Positions 46,740 to 58,700 of a stretch of 64,000 bases of DNA are shown in pieces (the stretch's first letter is position 1; every line of letters starts with the position of its first letter). This DNA is from Glandiceps talaboti (Eukaryota > Hemichordata > Enteropneusta > Spengelidae). The DNA is taken from positions 9,060,994-9,124,993 of the forward strand of contig NC_135552.1 of assembly GCF_964340395.1 (NCBI RefSeq), written 5' to 3'. Both the position numbers and the translations under genes were made by a program. The notes under the pieces are model-generated. The model searched no databases. It saw only the letters and a program-made list of their open reading frames with translations, and was not told the origin of the DNA.

Positions 46740-49700
46740 TTCATCATCATCATCATCATCACCACCCCCACCACCACCACCACCACCACCACCGCAGCCG
46801 TTGTCAACAGTATCTTCTTTTTCTTCTTGAACGTCAATGCATATTTGATGCTTCTTCACACCCACAGATACTACCATTAAATACACAGGTAAATCAACAA
46901 CTAATATCCTCTATGACATCATTTGAACCAGATTTAAACTGAATGCCTCCCGTAAGGGAATCACTAATTAAATATGTAAATAACTCATTAAACTAAAAAA
47001 CTATGGTAACAGGCTTTGTTTTTTGGACAAGCTTGCTTTCTTAGGTTAATGTATGTAAGAGTGTATGATACTGCTTAATTACTGAATATCATTCATTATT
47101 CAAAATACTCATTAAAGGAAAAAGTTGTAGCAACAAACTTCATAGGACAGGTGCGTATTATTATAATGTACGTATCATATTATACGAAATTTGAAGCTTG
47201 CATTTTTAAGATACAACCTAGTTACCTAAAATCATTAGTTGTGCAAATTTTTCATTAAAACTAAGCTATATAAAAGATTTTATAGGACATATCCGCTTTG
47301 TTATGGTTAACATATGTACTGAATTGTATTGAAATTGAAGTATGCAGTCTTAAGATAAAGCCTAATTACCTAAAATCATTAATTATGCAAATTATTCATT
47401 AACACTGTAAAGTACATCAACTAACTTTATAGGCCATACACAATTTGTTATGGTTAATGTATGTACTGAATTGTATTGAAATTGAAGTATGCAGGCGTAA
47501 GATATAGCCTAATTACCAAGAATCATTAATTATGCAAATTATTCATTAACACTGAAAGGTACACCAACAAGCTTTACAGGACATATGTGATTGTTATGGT
47601 TAACGTGTGTACTGAATTATATTGGAATTGAAGTATGTATTCTTAAGATATAGCCTAATTACCAAAAATCATTAATTATGCAAATTATTCATTAAAACTG
47701 TACGGTGCATCAACAAACTTGATAGGACATATATGTTCTCTTATGGTTAACGTATGTACTAAATTATGTTGAATTTGAAGTATGTATTCTTAAGATATAG
47801 CCTAATTACCAAAAATAATTAATTATGCAAATTATTCATTAACGCTGTAAGATACATCAACGAATTTTATAGGACAAATGTATGTTGTTATGCTGAACGA
47901 ATATACTAAATTATATTGAAATTGAAGTATGCAGTCTTATATTGTGTAATTAGTTGATTTCACTAATATGCAAATTTCTCTAATTAAAAATTAACAGATC
48001 TGGCTCAAAACCTAATCAGGTCTAGCTATTACCCTAAAGATTATATATCCCAAATTTCATTACAATAAAGTATTTTCCGTCTCGCGGCAGATCTCGCGAG
48101 ATATGCAAATAACCTAGCAACGGTTGCTACGGAGGTCAAGCTTTGCGGAGTGGCCATGTTGTTCATATGAAAGTCAATGCATTAGTCTGAAAAAAATACT
48201 ACCGTTTGTGACCATCTACAATCCTAAGTCATCAAAGAAGACATTGAAAAATTGAAAGTACACGAACTAAAGAGCATGTTACGAAAATATAGCTTGTCAA
48301 CATCAAGTTAAAAGAAAAATACGCCAGTGTCACACTGTCATTATATTTCCGAACTGACTGTCATTTCTGGGAATACGTTGTCAGTGCCAAACTTATGCAG
48401 CATACTAGATGGCTATAATATTTCAATCTTTAGAAATGGTAATTAATGACAAGCAAAATCGAGTAGTTTTGATTATTAGTACACATGTACATGGTGGAAA
48501 CATTTCCCGTCACCAATATTCAATATAAGTATATTAGAATGCAATGCACATGAAGTGTGGTGTAGTACTACTACACATCCACCAGCCGTAAGCCCTTATG
48601 AACCGTTGACATTTACGCTGTTGACAAATACGGACGAAAGCTAAAAGTCTTACACATTTTTAGAGTGCCAATGTCCCGTTTCGGTCCTAGAGTTCAGAAT
48701 TGAAAAGTTCTTAATTATCGTCAGAGATCGGGAAATCATAGTCAGTTCCTGACAATCGTATTCCGATTTTACCACATGTTATCTTCATACAATATCTACC
48801 AGTCTAGTTCCCAACGACCGTATTCCAATTTTACCCTACCTTAATAACGTAGAGTAAAATCGGAATACGGTCGTCATGAACTAGACTAGTACTGTATGAA
48901 AATAACATAGAGTAAAATCGGAATACGATCGTCAGGAACTAGAATTGGGAATCACCAGCGATGCGTGAAACACGTGTACGTGTCAGCCATGTTTATACTT
49001 GAGTTCGATGAACATGTTGTAGAACTCATAGTCCAAATTCGTAAAATAAAACGACATAGTATCTCTAAATTTTAATTTTAAATGCATATATATAGCTCAT
49101 TTATAAATGTATATTATAAAATCAAAGACAGCGAAAAAAATTCTCAACCGATTTCAAAGTTTTTAGCGGACCCTGACGAATTTAGCTGACGAATTACGGA
49201 CTAAGAATTACATCATTGCCAACTATTAACAGCACGTTACAGTAAAGTGATCGCGTACACGTTGTTGTGTTGGTTTTTAGACGACGCTACGCGACGTATA
49301 TAAAGTCTATGGAAAAGTTATGACATTGTATCAAATTTTAGACGTTGTTTAAAAATAAGAATACAATATTCGCGACCTGACATGCAAGTTTTCAACCATA
49401 GGGCCTGCGATCCTCGAGTGGATCCAACTCTACTAGTACTAATCATGGTAATATTTTCAAGTTCGTGTTGAAACTGTCAATCTCAACCGCTCTTCATCTG
49501 CGCCCAGACGGCCAAAAATCACCGTCACGTCTGACGGCTAGTTATGAATTTCACATACGCACATCGTTTTTACAACCATACTTTAAAAGTTTGCTTCCCT
49601 TGATCTATCATACCATGGAAGTATACTTCCATGATCATACGTATTGCACTGTACGTGACGTCGAGAACAATGGTGTTGCTAAGCGGTTGACACTTCAGCT

Positions 49701-52700
49701 TGACCACCCGAATGTGGTTGCTATGCACTGAATGGCGTCTCCCGCGAGACGGGTAATGGTCTATTGAGCCAGCCAATTTTTAGGAAATGATGACACAGAC
49801 ACACAGACAGACGGACAGACAGACAGACAGACGGACAGACAGACACACAGACACACCTTCCCCTTTTAATACCTCCCGTACCCTTACGGGAGGTAAAAAG
49901 TACAACATTACTCAAATTGAATGTGAAAAAATTTAATTTAGATAAGAGTAATTTGAATTCTCTTACTTTCATTCAAAGCAGCCACCTGTACAGAGCGTAT
50001 TTCCCAAGCTAAAAACACACCGAGAAGTAACAGAATACACTTATAGATATAAAGTCCAATTGTCCAGTACAGTGAGTAGACGGAGTTACAGCTTCGAGAC
50101 TCATAAATGTAGACAAAGTCGTGAGCATTTTCATCGGAGAATTCCTGAAGAAAAATATTTATATCTTAGATATTTCGAATATCATAATTTCAAATTATTC
50201 CAATTTGACTATCTTAGACTTAATAATCATGAAACACTCGAATTACATTCATTGACAAGTCTAAGGTCTACAATGATTTAGTAATTCATCGAGTCTTCTT
50301 TCTAGAATACGTTAGTGAAAATCGTTACAACTATTTTTCGATGTTTTACTAGTAGCTGAATGCAGTGTCATGCATCCATAATTTATATTTTAGCAGGTGA
50401 GAGATTTACCGTCAATGTGTTTATTTCGAAAATAGTGACTGGCGTGTACAATTGTCAATTATGGCTAGACGTACTGTGTATTGTTAACCGAGATGTTTGA
50501 CACTATACTTTAGAAGAATTGGCCCACATATTGCAGTGTGATGTTAGCTAAGGCCTAAAACAATAGGGAACTTGCAATCCAGAATGAGCATGCTCAGACG
50601 CGTAGGACTATGGGATTATATGTGATTAACGCAATACCTAATCTAGCACTACCAATAAAAAAAACCCTACCACAATGACCAGGGTGATTATGACTTGATT
50701 ATTTGTGGTTAAAAACAAAGTAACATTATTGTTTACAATACCATCACATTTCCCATGATGCAATATTCAACATGGCGGGTTTTGATTTTTGTTCCATGTG
50801 TGAATGTCTACTTCAGGTAGTTATGTTTTCCTTTGTTTTCCATATGGTCTCTGTGTTATTGGTTTCTTCTCATCAGATGTACAGCCATTACAGATTGGAA
50901 GAACAGTTTTATATTGTCATTTTAAGTCGATGCCACTTTCCGCATCCAGTATATCTCGCGAGACTTCACAATTTTCGCGATTTCATTTTTTTTCTCTAAT
51001 ATGTATGGTCTGCAGTGAAAAATCATCAAATTCAAAAACTTTTATTAAGGAATGCTAATTAGGTTTAAGTTAACAGTCTTAAGAAGTATTAAAAGCCTAA
51101 TTATTTCAAAGGAAAGGAAGGGAATGACAGACGTTACAATGCATATTAACAGCTATTTCTGAAGACAGTATAAAGGCTTTCACAAATTTCAAAGTTTTTG
51201 AAGTCAATTCTAAAAAAACAGATACATGTACCCAGATATGATATGAGTAAATTCAATGCAGTCTTTTCAGTTCTCGAGGGGAATTTATAAAAACTCATTT
51301 TTACCTAAGACCTTCAATTTTATCAATACCTTGCAAAACACTGACATATTTTCCAGTCTCAGTACTTTTAGAAAAGATGTCCTAAATGAAATAGTTGATG
51401 TGTGAACTTAACGCAATTTCGGTAATTTTTATCTTCTTTTAATTTATTTTATTTCTATTTTTACCAGTTTTGTAAATATTGTATGCATTTTAGTCTTTCC
51501 AATTTCAGCTGTAAATGGGGTAATCCTGTATACATCTCAAATAAATAAATAAATATATAAATAAACATATTATATCCAAATGCCACATTTGGTCTTAATC
51601 CTATAGGTTGTTTAATGTACTGATCATTACTGATATCTTACCTGCACTGCAACAATTCGAATCATGTCGTACATCGGATCAATAACAATCCATGCAATAG
51701 CAATTACCATATCAAAGGTAACCATGGCAACAACACCGGTGATGAGTCTTGAGTCTCCAACACGCTAATAGAATATGGAACATATATATTGTTAGGCAGT
51801 TCATAGAAATTATTAATCGATATTAAATAATCATTAATTCAGCCAGTCTTAAAATCATGACTAAGGGAGGCAACTATAAGCGTTCCACATATTATTAAAA
51901 TTTGCCAACTAGCTCATAACACATTAATATCAATCTATACCTACAGTCCTACTTACTATTTGCTTGAATTTTTTCATTGCAATCTTAAATATTGCATACA
52001 CCCTGTAGGTTTTCATGAAGAGAGCTCCAAATGTCAGCGATAACCCAAGAGACAGCATAATAGGACCAGCCTGTATTATACATGGAAAAATATCTTGCGT
52101 TTTTTAAATAAGCAGTTACAGGGAAGGTTAGCGGGAAATGGGACTGCTTATACACAAAAGTCAATATGATTAAACCGCGTCAGCATATACACATTAAGCG
52201 GCAATTACTCTGTATTAAAGCCACGTGCGATAGATAAAATAAACACCTAAACACTTTTTTAAAAAGACAACAGTCTTCTGATTCAGACACACGCATGCGC
52301 ACCTCACGCATAGTGATAACATAACGTCATTGGAACATGCGTGAAAACAACAGATATTAGTATAGACGAATATGATACGCTATGTTTTTGTATCCATGCG
52401 AGTCTTGGTACACTATACTTGGCATCATGGTAATTTGCGATAAAGAATCCATACAATCAAGAAAAGAACAACCAGTCTTTATATTTAAATTTCTAAACTA
52501 TCATTGACATCGCCCACATTTTGCATATTAACAGTTTTCTTTTGTGATAATCTGCAACTTATAACTCCTACTTTTAAACAACTTTGACAAAAAATCTAAT
52601 TTCATAATCATTCATTTTCTTGTTATTGTTGAGATGAGATATTATAATATAATAATGTAATTAAAACCTTGTAATTAAAGATAATATCCATATCAGTATG

Positions 52701-55700
52701 TATAATATAAATCATTGTGAAAGATATGTCCATATACATGTATTTGTATTAATGAATTTTGCAAAACATTTGACAATCTACCATCCACCTAACATGTATA
52801 AATACTAGCTAATACTCACATGGCATTGTACAGCAAAGTTCAGGGGAGAAAAAGAAGCCGTGTCCATATCATAAATGATTATAAGTACATACAGGAGGAG
52901 ACATCCAATGGCTATAAAGTTATTCAGCAATGGGCTTGAAATCTTGATTGCCCTTGTTGGAGATAAATAGAATTGTACTTTACTCTATAGGCAAAAGTAC
53001 CCAATCAATCAAACACTATAGCAACCATTCAAATTCCTCGACTATCTCATTTAAAAAGCTGCAGTGATTCAATCAAACCGTTGAATTGATTGTAAGAGAG
53101 CCTGTAGAATTTTCATCACCATCAAAAGATCTTTGAAGAAAACTTCTGATTGGCAATAATAGTTCAATATATACATCAGTGTAAAAATAACACTAACCTT
53201 TTTTTTCTGTAAGCTATATTAATGATTAAATATGCTACAGCAAACACGATGCCTAACCCTGCTATCGAATAAAGTACAAAGCGTAATGTCTGCGTGGGCA
53301 GCGCGGCCACATGAATCACTTCGACGCCATCGGTAGGGGGAATCTTGCCTACCAGCAAAAGAAACATAGGTGGTTAGTTTACCAACCTTTATATTATAGA
53401 CCGTAAGGTTTAGTTCTGACGCCGTTCAGGTTGTTGCAATAAAGTGATAAGAAAACACGCAATTTATTTCAAGCATTATGATCGCAACAAACGTTTTGGA
53501 ATCAAGTTTTACGTTATGCTTCAATAAATTACTTCAAAACGCAATTTAAAAGTAATGTTTGCAGGTACGTATGCATTCCTATAACATCAAAATCTGAATA
53601 CTTTCCTTCACATCATTAACGTCATTGTCTGTTTGTCTGTTTGCCTGCATGTGTGTGTGTATGTAGTCCGTGGCAGGCGCCTGCTTGCCTGCATGCATGT
53701 GCACGTGCATGGCAGGCAGGCGCCTACATGTGTGCTTGTATGTATGTATGTATGTATGTATGTATGTATGTATGTATGTATGTATGTATGTATGTATGTA
53801 TGTGTGAGTGTATGGGTCTTCAGTAGGTAGGACACATTTCATGTAGTCCTTCAAAGGAGGAAACATATCAAACGTTGGTATTCTCAACAAAACGCACCGT
53901 GCCACTTGAATGAACTGTCGTTGTGCCAAATAAACATGTCCTTGGCGATGTCAAAACGACCAATGTGATAGTCCTGGACGCCTGAAACACAAATGCACAA
54001 AACTTCAATGTTAACATGCTAGAACATTTACAGACATATGTGTATATTACGCCAGGTATGCATGTTTGCGAAGACTATTGGACGTAAACGTGATGGTATT
54101 TCTGTAGAGGTTGTATTAACATCCACCTAAGCATTCTTCTACAATAATCTGTCCTGTACAAAGTCATTCTTACGCGACATATAACATCATAACTTTTGAC
54201 GAAATATTCATTTTGTATTCATATGTTTACACATACCTTGCATTTGCTCGACCAAGACTTCTGATACTCTATCTCCAGTCTCCAGGTATCTAATTGGTCC
54301 CTTCATAAGAATAATACAAAGGTAAATATATGGTTACAAAATCGTACTCCGCCAAGATTGATTCGGTTTACCCATTTACTTAAAAGTCAATCCGTAAGGA
54401 TGTGTAATATTATGGTTCTGTGTATGTATGTATGTATGTATGTATGTATGTATGTATGTATGTATGTATGTATGTATGTATGTATGTATGTATGTATGTA
54501 TGTATGAGTGTGTGTGTGTGTGTGTGTTTATGTGTGCGTGCGCGCGCGCACGTACGTACGTATGTACGTATGTACGTATGTATGTATGTATGTATGTATG
54601 TATGTATGTACATTTTAATATATTTTAGTGCCATGTATTTACTAAAGCGAAAATTCTTCCATTTCTTTAGTTGACAACACTTTCTAGCAATATTTGTATT
54701 TCGGGGTACAATACAGATTCCATTAAAAACAAAATTGATTTTGAAAGATGAGAACTAAAATGGTTGAAAACCCTCCACCCCCAAACTAAAAGAAATTAGT
54801 CTTTTTACTCTACATTGAGCTATTGATCTTGCCCCTTAGGCAAACATCAGTGACAGGAATTATGTTTGCGCTAAATATCATATCATGGAAATTACTTCGC
54901 AGGAAGAACAAAAATAGTTTGTAAAGATAAATTTGATTGAAGCTCAATGCAACTGTTACATTTATCTACATTTATGACGTTAATTATCATTGTCACCTTC
55001 GTTTGCAAAGCTCTGAAGATAAAGATCATTGTTCAGTTGCCTAAATATATAAATAATTATGTCCGGTTATAAGTCATTAGAAGCATGAGGATAGTTATAT
55101 ACTTTATTCAACTTGAAAAAAACCACTTACCGTTATGCCAAAGAACTCCAATTGTCGCACTGAATCTCTTAACATGGTCGCCATGGCTACGTCACCATAG
55201 GCATAATCCATAATCTGTCTCGGCACATCGAGATTTGATAAAATACCGATAGAATGGTTCAAGGCAAGAGCCATGGTTATCACAGCATCATATGCAAATC
55301 CAGCGTAGTAAAATTGCGATTGCAGGTCCCGATAAACGTCAACGTCAGTGGCATCGGGTTTCTTCAGAAACAATAGAATTTACATAATTTTGCATGGTAT
55401 GCATACAAGTTAGAATAGGAGATAGTCATTTCCATGAAGTTCTCTATACTTACCACGCCATTAAAATTTACATCGTCAAAATCTTTTGCGTAAGGAGGAA
55501 CTTTGACACCTATATATCCATCAACGGCTGTAATGAGTTCATCGGCAGTACAATTTACATCCTTTTCATCGAATTCAAAATAGTACCAACCGATATTAAG
55601 CCAACCAAGTAACATCCATACATACTTCTGACCGTACTGATTGGTATGGTAAGCCTGTAATAAAAATATATCATGTTTAACTCATTTGTCTATAATAATA

Positions 55701-58700
55701 TTGAACACCATTTATTTATATAGAGCGAAACCTAATTGATGTTAAAAAAGGAGTCAGATCTTTGAAAAGAATATACTGTACATGTCTCGTTTCACTTTGC
55801 AGGTCATTTGTTTTACCACCCACAGCAGTTGGATATGCAACCATGCAATGGCAAATGTAGTTTTAATCAATGGTTCTCGTTTGGTCTTAGATCTTTTGAC
55901 TTGAAACAGGGGGATATCTAGAGCGATGTAGAGACAGAAAGCTGGGAGCGACATACAGATGGACTATGTTTAAGGGAAAAGTCTGTCACCCACGGTATTA
56001 AAAAATAGAACGTAAAGGACAGTCAAAGTCAGATAGGTAAAGTAAGCATTTTCCTTGATTAGATTGTAATCAGAATGATTGGTAAGTCAACTTTTATATA
56101 AGCGCGAAACAAATGTATGTATGTATGTATGTATGTAATAATGTATGTATGTATGTATGTATGTATGTATGTATGTATGTGCAACTGTAACATACCTGAC
56201 ACATGATCCGCCTAGCCATTTCCTCATATGCAAACGTTATTATAATGCGGGCGTCGTGATTCTAGAAATATAACAATTGCATTGAGTTTAGTGCACACGT
56301 TTGTCACCATTAATGACATAAGGTTTCAGTGTGAGACAAAATTATCCAATTTATCACATCGTTGTGACCACTTAGTCACTACTACATGGGATCACGACAC
56401 ACTGTCTTTTACATAAAATAACCATACATCTAACACCATAATGAATGTAGTCTAAGTATGATATACCTTGATGCTTTGTAACTGGGAAACAGGGTTGATG
56501 CTGCTTTCGGTGTGTTCGACCGTCAATATTTCATAACCTCCTTTGGAATGTAAAGTTGCCACTAAATCCTTCATTAGCTAAGGAAATAAAAGAAATGTTA
56601 GACAGTTGAATACTAAAGTTCTGCCCGTATCCCATACACAGCAAAGAACACGTTTGCTATACAAGTTGGTGTACTGCTCATACTTTTCTTTTCCTCGCAC
56701 CATAACCATAATTATGTAACAATGTTGTAAGGTGTACTTCAACACCTATTATTTATCAGTAGCCAAAGCAAAATTATTTTAAAATAAGATAAAATATAAT
56801 GAGTTTGCTGAATTCTGGAACAGCTTTTTCACTTTTTCTCAAATGTTATGTAAAGAACAAAGGAAATGAAAATATGAGAAATGATAATAAAAAAATAACG
56901 AACTGTGAAAGTAAAGGTCTTTGTTCGAGAGAAAAGTGCCTACAATTTCAATATTGTTTCTATGCTGCCAAGTTCTGCAATAACAGTATGTCTTACCAGG
57001 GTAAATATTTCTATATTTTCGAAGATTATGGCCACTTTCTTCCAATTAAAATTTCGCAGTAATGCTTCCCACGCGGGAGTCAGTATGTCGTCTGGTGGGT
57101 ATGTACGAAGAAACAGTGGAAATCGACTTTTGTCAGAAAAAGCCATTGACGAAGCCGTTGCTGAAACCTGAAACATAAATAATAAAGCATGAAAAAAAGT
57201 GGGTCTCATCAATCGACTCTCTCATTTCTTTTGTCGTACTTTACAAGGAATCACATAATTCATTCTTCATGACTGTCCCAACCAAAGTTTTTGAGGTCCG
57301 CAATCACAACCAGTAACCTCAATTTTGAAATAATTCAATTAGCAACGTCTATGCCTCTGACTATAAAAGATGGTATATAAGTTTAACGCATCTTAATACC
57401 ATTTCTGCTTTCCATTTGATTCATTTAAAAACAACTGGTTAGAGTTTTGAAAAATGTTGATTTAATTAATTAGTTTATAAAATTGTATTTATTATCTTTT
57501 CTTGATAAAAAAATCCGAACGTAATGAATATAATTGACGCCCATGTCTGTTTCTGATGCAGTTGATGAGGCCGAAAAAATTGTGTGGTTCCGATAATACC
57601 CAATTTCAAAATAGGGTGGGTTGGTAGGATTTGGTCTGGTTTAGGTTTAATTTGTTTTCCATCGTTTTAGAGCCCTTCCATATGGTCTTTGCGTTAAGGG
57701 TCGTTTTCAGACAGCTGTACAAACAATTTTTATATGGCCTAAGTCGAAGGATATCAATTCAACATAATACGTCCGGTCTGATTTCGCCGGCTTTAATGTT
57801 ATCCGTCGGGGGTATTGCATTATCGAGTGGTTAATGACTGTACCGCATTCATGCACTTCAGCATGTTATCCTTCAGGCCAACCCCTGTAAAGATCAGCAC
57901 TTAATACATTTCGATATTTATCTTGATGCTGACTATAAAGCTCGTCAGGTTGTTGAGCGAACGGTATTGTACGAAAACAGTATCATCATAATCATAATGA
58001 ATTTTGTAGGAATTGTTGCAAACAGGTTGCAATTTATTTTATTTGTTTTTTTATTCGTGCAAGTACGAAACCAAAATGTGTGTTTCTCGAACGCAGATTG
58101 TATCAATGGTAACGGTGAAGGGCAATTGCAATATACCAACGACGTTTCACATGTAATGATCGTACTTTTCCCCCTGTCTCAATTTTCATGGAAAGAATAT
58201 TCGAATTACAAGGCTTTTGACCATTTTATGTATTTCTGTATTATTATTTATTCCCCATCATAAGACCTTTAGCCTGTAGACACCCCAGTCTACTCCTTCA
58301 CTGAGCCGGAAGACATCCCGTTCTACTATTTATACATCGTATTCACTATTAAAGAATTAATGGTGTGTCAGAGTTGATTTTTGAGATATGCACCTAGGGA
58401 TTTCGGATTTCATTGTATAGCAGAATTAACCTGAATACATACGTTTAAAAATAGTAAACAGAAATGCCCTTGACAACATACAGAGTACTCGTAATAGACC
58501 AGAGAATGTGCAGAATTATTTCTATACTCTACAACAAACATTGCCGATCATGAGAAGAGCAAAAACGAAGCTTCTGAAAATAGTCTTCCTTCGTACATGC
58601 CGTGATCTTGACCGAAAGTTTGCCTTCCAAATTGCCTAGTATTTAACAACATGTATCTACTTGGGGTGCGGATTACGTGACGTACACAAGTCATCATGGA

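Larger units (their letters stand above)
46946..49893. mobile_element. Helentron-derived (HINE-like) non-autonomous element, candidate
   Basis: The left end CCTCCCGTAAGGG (46946-46958) is the exact reverse complement of the right end CCCTTACGGGAGG (49881-49893). In between lie about six tandem units of 146-147 bp and, near the right end, a CAGA-rich microsatellite (49794-49854). The right end itself folds as a hairpin. Inverted ends, a central ~150-bp satellite, a microsatellite and a 3' stem-loop are the layout described for Helentron-associated elements such as Drosophila DINE-1 and bivalve pearl elements. No ORF for Rep/helicase is present. A second TIR element appears nested at 48077-49752. 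Confidence 0.6.

Noticed and set aside
48090-50960. TCTCGCGAGA palindromes near 48092 and 50949 as promoter elements
   Set aside because: The motif is a known promoter element, but both sites are in repeats or introns of the minus-strand gene without other promoter signs.
53579-54674. YMYV/THTYI-type ORFs on both strands
   Set aside because: TATG microsatellite translations.
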